Positions 18,943 through 29,039 are shown, counted from the first letter of the stretch. The stretch: DNA of 64,000 bases from Deltaproteobacteria bacterium RIFCSPHIGHO2_01_FULL_43_49 (GCA_001798075.1 MGRG01000008.1:186001-250000), one strand, 5' to 3'. Notes: generated by a model not told the origin, from the sequence alone. Translations and numbers: made by a program.

Positions 18943-19027
18943 GCCATTTATTAAAAAGTTGACTTTTTAGGCCCCTTTGGATAGCTCTTCCGCACGATTC
19001 ACGCTTCACGAGCGACGAGAGACGAAT

Positions 19028-19213
19028 ATGGCCGTTCCAAAGAGACGAAAATCGAAGGCAAGGACGAGGACGCGAAAGGCGCAGCATCAAAAGCCCCCTC
19101 ATGTCGGTTTGAGCATTTGTCCCAGATGTAATGAGCCTAAATATCCTCACCGTGTCTGCCAAAATTGTGGGTATTATGGTGATAAGGATATCCTCCAGTT
19201 GGAGAAAAAATAA
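19028..19213 (+). CDS. rpmF: 50S ribosomal protein L32
   Basis: MAVPKRRKSKARTRTRKAQHQ...CPRCNEPKYPHRVCQNCGYY. Confidence 0.97.
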   Translation: MAVPKRRKSKARTRTRKAQHQKPPHVGLSICPRCNEPKYPHRVCQNCGYYGDKDILQLEKK

Positions 19214-19216
19214 AAT

Positions 19217-19450
19217 ATGGCGTTAGAAGGCAGGGTACGCGAAATTATTGCCGAACAACTTGGAATCAGCGAGGAAGAAGTCCAGCCTGATTCTTCTTTT
19301 ATGAGCGATTTGGGTGCCGATTCTTTAGATACTCTTGAGTTGATGATGGCCCTGGAAGAGGAATTTGAAATCGAAATTCCCGATACCGATGCTGAAAAAT
19401 TAGAAACTGTCCAAAAGTTAGTTCAATATCTGGAAACCAAAACTCAATAA
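19217..19450 (+). CDS. acpP: Acyl carrier protein
   Basis: [31 protein letters not shown]. Confidence 0.97.
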   Translation: MALEGRVREIIAEQLGISEEEVQPDSSFMSDLGADSLDTLELMMALEEEFEIEIPDTDAEKLETVQKLVQYLETKTQ

Positions 19451-19451
19451 C

Positions 19452-20840
19452 TTACATCTCTCCCTTAGTTGGAATTCCGTATTTTTTCAACAAATTGCGA
19501 ATGTGTTTGCGATCAACTTTCGCCTCTCTGGCGGCTTTGGATAGATTGTGATTGTGGCGCTTGAGTAAATCTTCCAAATATTCTTTTTCAAAAACTTCCA
19601 CAATTTGCTGTTTGGCCTCTTTAAAGGGGAGATCGGCATTGACCTTCATTCGATCGGTTCTTTCTTCTCCTTCACCCATTTCGGCAAAAATAAAGTCGAG
19701 ATGCGAGCGGGCAATCGTGCTTCCTTCCACAAACGAGCAGGCCCTTTCGATAACGTTGGCCAGTTCTCGGACGTTGCCTGGCCATGGATAACGCATCAAG
19801 AGTTTTAGAGCATCATCTTCAACACGGGTCACTTTCAAACCGGTTGCTGTTTTGTTGAATTTGCTATCCGTCAGCAATTTTTGAATAATCAAAGGAATAT
19901 CTTCAGCGCGATCGCGAAGAGGAGGAAGCGAAATTTTGACGACCGACATGCGGTAATATAAATCTTCTCGAAAACGACCCGCCTCAATTTCTTTTTTGAG
20001 ATTGCGGTTGGTGGCTGAAACAACACGGACATCGATACGAGTTGGCGTATTAGCACCCACACGACGAATTTCGCGGCTCTCCAAAGCCCTTAAGAGTTTT
20101 GGTTGCAAGTCGAGCGTGAGTTCTCCGATTTCGTCTAGGAAGACGGTTCCCCCCTTGGCGGCTTCAAAAGCGCCGGCCCTTGAGCGGATCGCGCCCGTGA
20201 AGGACCCTTTTTCATGTCCGAAAAGTTCACTTTCAATCAGGTTGGGTGCCACACCCGAACAGTCAAAAACCATGAAGGGATGGGATTTGCGGGTTGAATG
20301 TTCATGAATGGCCCTTGCGACCAAATCTTTGCCGGTTCCCGTTTCTCCTTCAATGATGACAGTGGCGTGGGAGGGCGATATTTTTTCCAAAATAGCAAAA
20401 ATTTGTCGCATTTTTCTGCTTTTGCCCGCCATCTGTCCAAAGATTTCTTTGGTGGAGGGTTCAATAGAGATTTTTTCATCGAAAGCGACAAACTCCAGCA
20501 TCGTGTTACCAATTTTGATTGTGTCGCCAGGCGCTAAATAAGCCTCTTTTACTTTACTCCCATTCAAATAGGTGCCGTTGGTAGAGCCCAAATCGCGCAA
20601 AAGAAAACTGTCTGAGGAATATTCAATCTCCAAATGATTTCTGGAAACTGTTTTGTCGGTAAGGGGCAAATCATTTGTTTCTCTTTTTCCAACAGCCGTC
20701 AGATTTTTGTTGAGTGTAATCTTTTTGTTTTTATTCGGACCTTCAATCACCACAAGCTGACATTTTCTAAGGCTCACCACTTCCGGCGCCTCTTCTAGTT
20801 TCAAAAGATCTGTTTTTGTTTCAAAATCCTTTTCTTCCAT
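19452..20840 (-). CDS. FHA-domain sigma54-dependent transcriptional regulator
   Basis: N-terminal FHA (DKTVSRNHLEIEY..LGSTNGTYLNG), AAA+ (GETGTGKDLVARAIH, GSFTGA), Fis-type HTH. Confidence 0.95.
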   Translation of the reverse strand: MEEKDFETKTDLLKLEEAPEVVSLRKCQLVVIEGPNKNKKITLNKNLTAVGKRETNDLPLTDKTVSRNHLEIEYSSDSFLLRDLGSTNGTYLNGSKVKEAYLAPGDTIKIGNTMLEFVAFDEKISIEPSTKEIFGQMAGKSRKMRQIFAILEKISPSHATVIIEGETGTGKDLVARAIHEHSTRKSHPFMVFDCSGVAPNLIESELFGHEKGSFTGAIRSRAGAFEAAKGGTVFLDEIGELTLDLQPKLLRALESREIRRVGANTPTRIDVRVVSATNRNLKKEIEAGRFREDLYYRMSVVKISLPPLRDRAEDIPLIIQKLLTDSKFNKTATGLKVTRVEDDALKLLMRYPWPGNVRELANVIERACSFVEGSTIARSHLDFIFAEMGEGEERTDRMKVNADLPFKEAKQQIVEVFEKEYLEDLLKRHNHNLSKAAREAKVDRKHIRNLLKKYGIPTKGEM

Positions 20841-20858
20841 ATTACCTCCTAATCGGTG

Positions 20859-20957
20859 TGCTAAAAAATAGGCGGGTCCTGTCCCTCCGTGTTTCTGTGG
20901 GGGCCCCTAACAAAACCCCACAGCAAACACTCCGGGCCACCCACCTTTTTTTTAGCA
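20859..20957. repeat. D-type nested palindrome, copy D1
   Basis: Outer TGCTAAAAAA/TTTTTTAGCA; core TCCGTGTTTCTGTGGGGGCCCCTAACAAAACCCCACAGCAAACACTCCGGGCCACCC. Confidence 0.9.
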
Positions 20958-20967
20958 TCCTCATTAA

Positions 20968-23265
20968 TTACCTTTCTAAATCGACGTTAAATGCTTTGCT
21001 TTCTCTATCTTCCAAATCAAACGAACGTTCCCAAGATCGATAACCATCCAATTCAATTCGTAGTGTGTGTTCTCTATCCCGCTTGATTTTTTGAATGGTC
21101 AGGGGGGTTTTTCCCAAATTTTTTCCATTGAAGTATACACTTGCGCGGGGTGGTGTAGAGCTGATTTCAATTTTGCCATAGAGAGTTCCCAGTGAACAGT
21201 TAACCGACGCGGTTTCGCCGTCTCGCACTTGCACAACCTGTCGGCAAGGCATTTTATCATCACCTTTGGTCACCAAAATTCTTGTAGAGCCAGCCTTGAC
21301 TCTAATGGTTGCAGGGGTTTGGCCTTGTGGTTCGCCATTGATAAAAATGTCAGCCCCGGAAGGGTTAGAAGAAACCCTCACCATTCCTTCTCCACCGACA
21401 GTCGGTCTCGGTTCTTCAGTCTGTTTTTTTGGCTCTTCGACCGGCTTTTTCGGTTCTTTCTTTTGAATTTTCGCAGGTTTCTCTTCCAGAGGTGGCTTTA
21501 TAGGAGGTGGTGGTGTTGTTTCGGGAATTGTAGCAACAGGAGGCGGTTTTGCCTCGACGGGTGGGGGTTGCACCTCAACCGGCGGGAGTGGTTCTGGCAA
21601 TTTCTCAATCGGTTTTAGAGAGGCAAGAATTTTTTGAGGGGTTGCGTTGAACAATGTTACTTGTTGTTCAAAATCAAGATGCTCTGGTTTGGAAACGGTC
21701 ACCCTATATTCGGTGTTGAGAGAGAGATCGTCTAATGTTGCGGGTGTCACTTTGCCCGTCGTGATCCCATTAACCAGAATCGCAGCCCCTGAAGGCTCAG
21801 AAATCACGTTGAGAACCCCCAAATTTTTAGAAAGGGTTATGCTGAGTGTCAGTGGGGTTTCATTATCCAAATGAATTGTTTTTTCGATACGGCCATATTT
21901 TTCCAATGCAAGTGCAACGACATGATCTTGATCTGTTTTAAGATTTTCTAAAATGGCGGGTGTTTTGTACTCTGTTGTCTTGCCGTTGATAAAAATATCG
22001 GCCCCCGGAGGTTCGCTGACAATATGTAGTGTCCCACTGATCACTTCTTGCTGGATTTTTTTCGGTTGCAGCACCAATTTCCAGGTTAGAAAACTAAAAC
22101 CTGCCAGAAGGGTGGCGATCAAGAATCGGGTCCATGGAAATGGTTTTCTGCGCGGCGAAAAAGTTTCACTGATGGTGATCGATTTGACGACGGAGACCGG
22201 TCTGGTTGAATCTAGCGCTGCTGCGCCTGTTTCTCGATGAACGATGTTTTCTTGTGTTGGACTTTGAAGGAGGCTGATAGACCCGGTCTTGGCCTCCAGC
22301 ACCTTTTCTTTTTCCTCGGTGCTGACTTCCCGGCGCATTTCATCTCGAAAAAGTTCTTGAACAAAAAGGGCCAATTTGCGCGGCGAAAAATCGGTATAGG
22401 TTGCGTATAGAAATTTTGTCAGGGCAATTTGCATGTCTCCCGCCGAAGAGTAGCGATCTTCCGGCTTGTAAGCCAATGCCTTGGCAATGATTGGTTTTAA
22501 AGGTTCCAAAATAGATTCCGGCAATTTACTGGCGTCAATGCGTGTGGTGCGAATCTTCTTTAAAACTTCGAATTGAGACTCACCGGTGTAGAGCTTTTTG
22601 CCCGTCAATGCTTCATAGACCAAAATGCCGAGCGAAAAAATATCGGTATGAAAATCGATTGCTTTTCCCATCGCTTGTTCAGGTGACATGTAGGCGATCT
22701 TGCCTTTTAAAATTCCTGCCATCGTATGCGAAATGTTCATGGCGGCTTTTGCGATACCGAAATCAACAATTTTAACCTCCCCTTCATAAGAAATCAGAAC
22801 GTTTTGGGGGGAGATATCGCGATGGACAATGCCTAAAGGTTGGTTGTTGGAATCGGCTTTTCTGTGGGCATAATCGAGCCCTTTGCAAATCTCGCTGGCG
22901 ACATAGACCGAAAGATCAATCGGCAACTTTTTATTTTTTTCGCGAAGTCGATAGAGAATATCACGCAGGTTGACTCCATGAATAAATTCCATCGAGATAA
23001 AATAGTCATCGCCTAATTTCCCCAAATCATAGACCTGAACGACATTGGCATGCGAAAGGAGAACGGAAAGTTTGGCCTCATCAATGAGCATGTCAATAAA
23101 TTCTTTGTCGGCTGCGGCGTGTGGCAAAATTCTTTTGATGGCGAGTAATTTTTCAAACCCCTCCGCCCCATAGGTTTTGGCTTTGTAAATTTCCGCCATG
23201 CCGCCTACCGCCAGTTTTTCAATGAGGACATATTTGCCAAATTGTTTTGGTTCAAAGTTTGCCAT
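20968..23265 (-). CDS. Serine/threonine protein kinase with PEGA domains
   Basis: 765 aa; GGMAEIYKAK, IVHRDISPQNVL, DFGIAK; TM segment; repeated PEGA motifs (SEPPGADIFINGKTT). Confidence 0.93.
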   Translation of the reverse strand: MANFEPKQFGKYVLIEKLAVGGMAEIYKAKTYGAEGFEKLLAIKRILPHAAADKEFIDMLIDEAKLSVLLSHANVVQVYDLGKLGDDYFISMEFIHGVNLRDILYRLREKNKKLPIDLSVYVASEICKGLDYAHRKADSNNQPLGIVHRDISPQNVLISYEGEVKIVDFGIAKAAMNISHTMAGILKGKIAYMSPEQAMGKAIDFHTDIFSLGILVYEALTGKKLYTGESQFEVLKKIRTTRIDASKLPESILEPLKPIIAKALAYKPEDRYSSAGDMQIALTKFLYATYTDFSPRKLALFVQELFRDEMRREVSTEEKEKVLEAKTGSISLLQSPTQENIVHRETGAAALDSTRPVSVVKSITISETFSPRRKPFPWTRFLIATLLAGFSFLTWKLVLQPKKIQQEVISGTLHIVSEPPGADIFINGKTTEYKTPAILENLKTDQDHVVALALEKYGRIEKTIHLDNETPLTLSITLSKNLGVLNVISEPSGAAILVNGITTGKVTPATLDDLSLNTEYRVTVSKPEHLDFEQQVTLFNATPQKILASLKPIEKLPEPLPPVEVQPPPVEAKPPPVATIPETTPPPPIKPPLEEKPAKIQKKEPKKPVEEPKKQTEEPRPTVGGEGMVRVSSNPSGADIFINGEPQGQTPATIRVKAGSTRILVTKGDDKMPCRQVVQVRDGETASVNCSLGTLYGKIEISSTPPRASVYFNGKNLGKTPLTIQKIKRDREHTLRIELDGYRSWERSFDLEDRESKAFNVDLER

Positions 23266-23266
23266 G

Positions 23267-23860
23267 TCAGAGTCTCGTTAAGAAAATAATGAAACCGATT
23301 GCAAGAATGACACCGATTCCAATTAGAATTCGTTTTTTGATGTTGAATTTGGTATCGAATGCTTTCTGCCATTTCAGCGCTGTTTTTGCTTGAGGCGATT
23401 TTTGAAGTTCACGCATATTCCAAGGTCCGCTGGTTTGCGCTTGTTTTATTGTTATTTCCAGATGGGGCGGCGTATGTTTCCAATACTCTTCTGGTATTGT
23501 TGTGCCTGTTTTTAAATTTTTTATTTTTAGGAAATCTTGCCAATTGTGGATCAAAAAGCTGACATTCTCCGTGACACGCCCATCTTTCCAAACGAGATCA
23601 GCTTCTGCCGTTGGGGCGCCGTGCCTCGGTGTTGCTCTCTTAAGAAGGAGTCTTTCAATCTGGGCGAGTGGAACGCGAATTGTTTTTGACACACTTGTCT
23701 CGCTGGCAAACTTTTCCTGATAAAGGGATGGATTTTTCTGCTGAAAAGTGGGGAGATCTTCCTGCTTTCTTTCCTCCCGAGGCTTGTCCCTTTTTGTTTC
23801 TGTTGTCCCCGCTATGGCGTAGGGGGGAGGCGGTTCTGGTTTATCAATTTTATCAACCAT
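23267..23860 (-). CDS. Hypothetical protein with C-terminal TM helix
   Basis: 197 aa; abuts the kinase gene; C-terminal IKKRILIGIGVILAIGFIIFLTRL. Confidence 0.6.
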   Translation of the reverse strand: MVDKIDKPEPPPPYAIAGTTETKRDKPREERKQEDLPTFQQKNPSLYQEKFASETSVSKTIRVPLAQIERLLLKRATPRHGAPTAEADLVWKDGRVTENVSFLIHNWQDFLKIKNLKTGTTIPEEYWKHTPPHLEITIKQAQTSGPWNMRELQKSPQAKTALKWQKAFDTKFNIKKRILIGIGVILAIGFIIFLTRL

Positions 23861-23956
23861 AAGCTTTTGTCCTTTAGGGGGTGGCGTCTATTTACACCAG
23901 ACCCTATGGGAACTCTAGTACCCATTTTAACTGGTTCGGCATGATTTATGCAAATG

Positions 23957-23981
23957 CCAAAAGGTAGTGACTACCTTTTGG
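23957..23981. terminator. Perfect hairpin CCAAAAGGTAG-TGA-CTACCTTTTGG overlapping the yggT stop codon
   Basis: 11-bp perfect stem; no clear U-tract, so terminator role uncertain. Confidence 0.45.
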
Positions 23982-24285
23982 TAATGATGGAGGAGGCTAG
24001 GTCGTATAAAAGTTGGACCCCAACCGTTTGAATAATGATCAGGACAAAAAGGACTATCATAGGGCTGAAATCGATACCGAAGCGGAACAAGGCCTTCGGC
24101 AAAAAACGACGGACCTGCCAAAAAACCGGTTCCGTCAATTGACGCAAAATTCTCACAATAGGATTGTATTGATCGGGATTAACCCACGAGAGTAAAACCG
24201 CAAAGGCCACCACAAAGGTGTAAATGTTGATAATGATGTTCAAAATTTTTGCAAGCGCCAGAATCAAATAGGCCAAGGCGTTCAT
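23971..24285 (-). CDS. yggT: YggT family membrane protein
   Basis: 104 aa; two TM segments; SWVNPDQYNPIVRILRQLTEP. Confidence 0.9.
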   Translation of the reverse strand: MNALAYLILALAKILNIIINIYTFVVAFAVLLSWVNPDQYNPIVRILRQLTEPVFWQVRRFLPKALFRFGIDFSPMIVLFVLIIIQTVGVQLLYDLASSIITKR

Positions 24286-25100
24286 ATTTTTCTTAATTCA
24301 CCTGCTCTTTTTGTTGCTGCTTCAATTGCTTTGACCATCATATCCCAAAAACGAAATTTCTTTAAAACTTTTGTTGCGGCCCAAGTGGTCCCTTTTTTGG
24401 AAGTGACACGGGAACGCAACTCTTCCGGGTCAAGCCCCGTTTGAATCACCATCAACGCGGCCCCTAATACCGTTTCCAAGGTCAGTTTTTTGACCATGGC
24501 TTGAGGAAGGCCGATTTTTTTGCCGGCCTTCATGAGGGCTTCGATCAACGCAAAGACATAGGCTGGCCCTGTGCCGGAAAGGCCAGTAATCGCATCCATC
24601 CATTTTTCATTGGGAACAGCAACTGTTTTTCCCACGGCTTCAAAAATCTGATGGGCAAATCGTTTTTGTTTGGATAAAACTCCCCGGCCACAAAAAATAC
24701 CGGTCATACCCGCATCAATCAAAGCGGGTAAATTGGGCATGACCCTTACCAATGCCGAATGATTTCCTAAACCCCTCTTGAGTGTTTTTGTATCAATGCC
24801 AGCCGCGATGGAGACAATGAGGTGCGATTTTTTTAAATCTTTTCTGATTTCGGTCAAGACCTCATCCATGTTCTGTGGTTTGACAGCCAAAATGATTGTT
24901 TGTGCCCCCTTTAAAATCTTTTCGTTCGATGATGTCGTGTGAATGCGGTATTTGCGGCGATGCGACGCAAGCTTTTCTCGATTGGTATCGGAGGCAATGA
25001 CTTCATAAGGCTTGACCAATTGAGATCTCAGTAAACCTCGAATCAAGGCTTCTCCCATGTTACCAGTTCCAATCACGCCTATTTTGTAGAACTTTTTCAT
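24282..25100 (-). CDS. proC: Pyrroline-5-carboxylate reductase
   Basis: GVIGTGNMGEALIRGLL; MPNLPALIDAGMTG; GLSGTGPAYVF. Confidence 0.95.
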   Translation of the reverse strand: MKKFYKIGVIGTGNMGEALIRGLLRSQLVKPYEVIASDTNREKLASHRRKYRIHTTSSNEKILKGAQTIILAVKPQNMDEVLTEIRKDLKKSHLIVSIAAGIDTKTLKRGLGNHSALVRVMPNLPALIDAGMTGIFCGRGVLSKQKRFAHQIFEAVGKTVAVPNEKWMDAITGLSGTGPAYVFALIEALMKAGKKIGLPQAMVKKLTLETVLGAALMVIQTGLDPEELRSRVTSKKGTTWAATKVLKKFRFWDMMVKAIEAATKRAGELRKI

Positions 25101-25104
25101 CGTG

Positions 25105-25749
25105 TTATTTTCTTTCCCCGAATATTGCTGTTCCCACTCGAACTATCGTTGCCCCCTCTTCAATTGCACCTTCAAAATCATCACTCATCCCCATGGAGAG
25201 CTCTGTCAATGGTTTTGGGTAAAGATAGCGTTGATTGATTGTTTTGAGAAGTTCAAAAAGTTTTTTGAAATAGGGGTGCGGGGCCATCGTCATCAAACCT
25301 CTAAGATCGATATTTGATAATTCTTTGAGTTTCGGAATGATTTCTAAGGCCTGCTCAACCGATAAGCCAGATTTTGTTGTTTCACTGGAGAGGTTCATTT
25401 CTAACAAACATTTTAGAGGCTTTGTTGCTTTCTTGTCGATCGCCTGGGCCAATTCAAAAGAATCCAAAGAGTGAAGCCATTCAATAAGGGGCAAGACTTT
25501 GCCCAGTTTGTTTTTTTGGAGGTGACCCAAAAAATGCCAATGGATATTGCTCTGGTTTAGCAAGGGGGCTTTTTCAAGAAGCTCTTGCGCATAATTTTCA
25601 CCAAAATCGATTTGCCCCAAGGCAACAGCTTGCTGGATCTTTTCAATATTTTGACCCTTGCTTACGGCAACCAAACAAATCGCTTGTGGATTCCTGCCAC
25701 TTTTTTGCGCCGCCGCCCCAATCCTTTCTTTTATCTCTTTTATTCCCAT
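25105..25749 (-). CDS. yggS: YggS family PLP homeostasis protein
   Basis: LVAVSKGQ, FGENYAQELLEK, WHFLGHLQKNK, SMGMSDDFEGAIEEGATIVRVGTAIFG. Confidence 0.95.
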   Translation of the reverse strand: MGIKEIKERIGAAAQKSGRNPQAICLVAVSKGQNIEKIQQAVALGQIDFGENYAQELLEKAPLLNQSNIHWHFLGHLQKNKLGKVLPLIEWLHSLDSFELAQAIDKKATKPLKCLLEMNLSSETTKSGLSVEQALEIIPKLKELSNIDLRGLMTMAPHPYFKKLFELLKTINQRYLYPKPLTELSMGMSDDFEGAIEEGATIVRVGTAIFGERK

Positions 25750-25765
25750 CTACTCCTCAACCCTT

Positions 25766-25860
25766 ATAAAAAATGGGTAGGGCCTGTCCCTCCGTGTTTC
25801 TGTGGGGGCCCCTAACTAAACCCCACAGCAAACACTCCGGGCCACCCACCCATTTTTTAT
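25766..25860. repeat. D-type nested palindrome, copy D2
   Basis: Perfect outer stem ATAAAAAATGGGT/ACCCATTTTTTAT plus the D core. Confidence 0.92.
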
Positions 25861-25861
25861 C

Positions 25862-26078
25862 AATATCCCAAATGGTGAAGGGATTGATTTTGAAAGTGCA
25901 TTTGCGCAGGAGCGAGTTCGTATGACGACGAAAAAAGGATCTTGGCTTTCGAAGTTGGGGGTTGACAGAGGAAAAACACCAACTTCGGCAGTTAAAGCCA
26001 AATCCTTTTTTGGGAGGAATAGAACGAGCGGGCGCAGCACTTTCAAAATCAGATCCCGAAGCCAAATTTGGGCGATAT
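25862..26078. repeat. Large nested palindrome E (~215 bp)
   Basis: TGATTTTGAAAGTGC (25885-25899) vs GCACTTTCAAAATCA (26037-26051); inner AAAAAAGGATcTTGGCTTT...AAAGCCAAATCCTTTTTT; outermost ATATCCCAAAT/ATTTGGGcGATAT. Confidence 0.85.
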
Positions 26079-26161
26079 CTGGTTTCCGTTGGAAAAAGCG
26101 TTAAAGGGTTAGTTATTGCCATTGCTTGTCAATCTGTCACAATTTTGATACTTTGAAAATT

Positions 26162-26668
26162 ATGATTTTCAGGTTGTTGCTTCCCATTCTGCTTGCCGGT
26201 TGTGTAAGCCTTCCCAGATCGTTTCATGCCCTACATTACCGCAATCAAACGGTTTTTTTGGATCGCCATCATTCTTATAAGGTGGGTCCTTTATCTGAAG
26301 GCTGGCAAATGCAGGCCAATAAAAATCCGGGAATCCTTTTTAAACACAAAGATTATCACGCAACTATCGCAACGGAAGCGTTGTGTGGGGCAGCTTTTGA
26401 GGACCTCTCTTTGGATCTTTTGACGGAACATTTATTGGTGGGGCTTAAAAATATAAAAAAATCAAAAACGGAAACTTGGCAGTTGAGTGGAAGAGAAGCT
26501 TTGTACACCTTAGCGCAAGCGGAGTTGGATGGTGTAGCCGTACAACTCAACATAGTGGTTCTAAAAAAAAATGAATGTCAGTTTGATTTTTTAGCGACCT
26601 CTTTTCCACAATTTGGGCGGGAGGTTTCAAACGATTTTGAAAATTTTGTGAAAGGGTTTGATTACTAA
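26162..26668 (+). CDS. Putative lipoprotein upstream of the Mla transporter genes
   Basis: MIFRLLLPILLAGCVSL lipobox (LLAGC). Confidence 0.7.
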   Translation: MIFRLLLPILLAGCVSLPRSFHALHYRNQTVFLDRHHSYKVGPLSEGWQMQANKNPGILFKHKDYHATIATEALCGAAFEDLSLDLLTEHLLVGLKNIKKSKTETWQLSGREALYTLAQAELDGVAVQLNIVVLKKNECQFDFLATSFPQFGREVSNDFENFVKGFDY

Positions 26669-26670
26669 GG

Positions 26671-27423
26671 ATGTTTCCTATCTTTCAATTTTTTGAATAT
26701 TTAGGGGGAGTGACGACACTAGCCGGCAAAACGATTGTCGGATTTTTTCGCTATCGCCTCGACTTCTCCAGCTTTGTCTATCAGATCGCTGCAATCGGAA
26801 ACCGCTCTTTTTCCTTGGTTGCCCTCATTGCCATTTTTACAGGAATGGTTATGGCATTACAGTTGGGTGTGGGGTTGGGGCGTTTTGGGCTTAAACTCTA
26901 TATCGGCCAAGTCATTGGCCTTGCCATTGTTCGTGAATTAGGGCCGGTACTCACCTGCTTGATGTTGGCGGCACGGGTTGGTTCCGGTATTACAGCCGAG
27001 CTGGGTTCCATGGTGGTGACCGAGCAGGTTTTGGCCATTGAAGCGATGGGGGCCAATCCTATTGCTAAACTGGTGATGCCGCGCGTGCTGGCTTGCGTGA
27101 TTGCGGCCCCTTTATTGACGGTCATGGCAAATGTCATCGGCATTTTTGGTGGGATGACTGTCACCATGATGGAGGCAGGGGTGACAGGGCGTTTTTATAT
27201 GGATCAAATTTTAAAGACAGTCATTATGCAAGATTTTGTTCAGGGAGTGGGAAAAACATTTTTCTTCGGATTTTTTATTGCCGTGATTGCTTGCTACCAA
27301 GGTTTAATCACAACGGGTGGCACGGAGGGGGTTGGCAAGGCAACGACCCAGGCAGTCGTTTATAGTTCCGTTATGATTTTTGTTTCTGATTTCTTTTTGA
27401 CAAAACTCTTTTTACTTTTATGA
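26671..27423 (+). CDS. mlaE: MlaE family ABC transporter permease
   Basis: 250 aa; REL-GPVLTCLMLAARVGSGITAELGSMVVTEQVLAIEAMGANP. Confidence 0.93.
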   Translation: MFPIFQFFEYLGGVTTLAGKTIVGFFRYRLDFSSFVYQIAAIGNRSFSLVALIAIFTGMVMALQLGVGLGRFGLKLYIGQVIGLAIVRELGPVLTCLMLAARVGSGITAELGSMVVTEQVLAIEAMGANPIAKLVMPRVLACVIAAPLLTVMANVIGIFGGMTVTMMEAGVTGRFYMDQILKTVIMQDFVQGVGKTFFFGFFIAVIACYQGLITTGGTEGVGKATTQAVVYSSVMIFVSDFFLTKLFLLL

Positions 27424-28190
27424 AGCCATTGATCCAGTTTGAAAATGTTCACGTCGCCTTTGGCAAAAACAAAGTGCTAAGAGGGCTTAATCTAGATATT
27501 GTTGATGGCGAAAGCATCACAATTATTGGTGGGTCTGGGTCTGGAAAGAGTGTTGCGCTCAAATTATTGTTGGGGGTGTTGACACCCGATCAAGGCCACA
27601 TCTATTTTCAAGGCAGAGATGTTACAACCATGATCGAAAAAGAGTTAATTGAAATGAGAAAAAAATTTGGAGTGTTATTTCAAGGCTCTGCCCTCTTTGA
27701 TTCTCTGACAGTCCGAGAAAACATCGCCTATCCTTTGCGGGAGCATTTTCACCATTCGGAGCAAGAACTCGACCGGATTGTAACCAATAAATTAGCTCTC
27801 GTAAGTTTGCCCGGTATTGAAAAGATGATGCCGTCTGATTTAAGTGGTGGTATGAAGAAGAGGGTGGGACTCGCAAGGGCCATTGCAACCGATCCCAAAG
27901 TGATTTTGTATGATGAACCGACAACCGGTTTGGACCCAACCAACACGCAGCGCATTAACAGACTCATTCTTCAATTGAAACAAAAGTTGAAAATCACTTC
28001 GATTATCGTGACACATGACATGGATTCTGCTTTTAAAGTGAGCGACCGGCTGGCCCTGCTCAAAGATGGGAAGATCTGTTTTGTGGGAACGATTGAAGAG
28101 GTGCAACATTCGAAAGATAGCATGGTGCGAGGTTTTATAGAGGGTAAGATGGGAGATGGGGAAGCGATCGCTTCGGTGGGAGGAATATGA
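27420..28190 (+). CDS. mlaF: MlaF family ABC transporter ATP-binding protein
   Basis: GGSGSGKSVALKLLLG; LSGGMKKRVGLARA; YDEPTTGLDP. Confidence 0.95.
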   Translation: MKPLIQFENVHVAFGKNKVLRGLNLDIVDGESITIIGGSGSGKSVALKLLLGVLTPDQGHIYFQGRDVTTMIEKELIEMRKKFGVLFQGSALFDSLTVRENIAYPLREHFHHSEQELDRIVTNKLALVSLPGIEKMMPSDLSGGMKKRVGLARAIATDPKVILYDEPTTGLDPTNTQRINRLILQLKQKLKITSIIVTHDMDSAFKVSDRLALLKDGKICFVGTIEEVQHSKDSMVRGFIEGKMGDGEAIASVGGI

Positions 28191-28957
28191 AACTTAAACG
28201 AACAACGTTGATTGATGTCGGCATTTTTGTGGCGGTTGGGTTCAGTGTCGCCTTGCTCGCCATATTTTTTATTGGCCGCGAAAAGAGTCTTTTTGAAAAA
28301 CGCTATACCCTTCTTACTCGCTTCGACAACATCAGCGGTTTGAGAATGGGTGCGGTAGTACAATTGGCCGGTTTGAATGTCGGTTATGTCGATGGGGTTC
28401 GTTTTCCCAAAGAGCAGGGAAGCGAGAAGCTGGAGGTTATTTTACAAGTCGGCAAGTCCTACAAAGAGCGTATCCGCAAAGATTCAAGGGCGAGCATTGA
28501 GACCCAAGGATTGCTTGGAGATAAATATATTTTGATCACGACCGGCAATGCCAACATGCCAGTTCTCGAGGATGGAGAGTTTCTTTTGACGGAAGAGGGA
28601 AGTAGCCTGGGCGCTTTAGCCGACAGCGGCAAAAAAACGATGCAAGAAATTCAAGAAGCGGCCAAAAAGTTTCGTCAAACCTTAGACAAACTTTCTCTTG
28701 AGGATCAAGAGAAAGGAAGCATTAAAAGTATTTTGAAAAATATCGATGGGGCCAGTAACGATTTAGCATTTATTCTTTCAAAGGTTCGCAAGGGGGAAGG
28801 GACTGTCGGTGCTTTATTGACTGACCCTGCTTTATATCATGATTTGAGGGCCTTAATGGGGCACGCCAATCGCAATCAATTACTTAAGAATATGATTCGA
28901 GCCACCATTGCAGAACAGGAAAAGGCGACCTCCAAACCACTCCCCAAAGAAAAATAA
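28187..28957 (+). CDS. mlaD: MlaD/MCE family substrate-binding protein
   Basis: N-terminal TM; FDNISGLRMGAVVQLAGLNVGYVDGVRF; ETQGLLGDKYILI. Confidence 0.92.
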   Translation: MKLKRTTLIDVGIFVAVGFSVALLAIFFIGREKSLFEKRYTLLTRFDNISGLRMGAVVQLAGLNVGYVDGVRFPKEQGSEKLEVILQVGKSYKERIRKDSRASIETQGLLGDKYILITTGNANMPVLEDGEFLLTEEGSSLGALADSGKKTMQEIQEAAKKFRQTLDKLSLEDQEKGSIKSILKNIDGASNDLAFILSKVRKGEGTVGALLTDPALYHDLRALMGHANRNQLLKNMIRATIAEQEKATSKPLPKEK

Positions 28958-29039
28958 ATTTTATCTTTGTAAGCCATAAAGTCCATGTGTTAACATTTCA
29001 TTGTGGGGCAGTCTTTAAACTTTCACTTTAAAAATTTTA

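Noticed and set aside
25757-26122. 121-aa minus ORF and neighbouring small ORFs between yggS and the lipoprotein gene
   Set aside because: Translation derives from palindromes D2 and E (GGPECLLWGLVRGPHRNTEGQALP); the same peptide recurs at every D copy.
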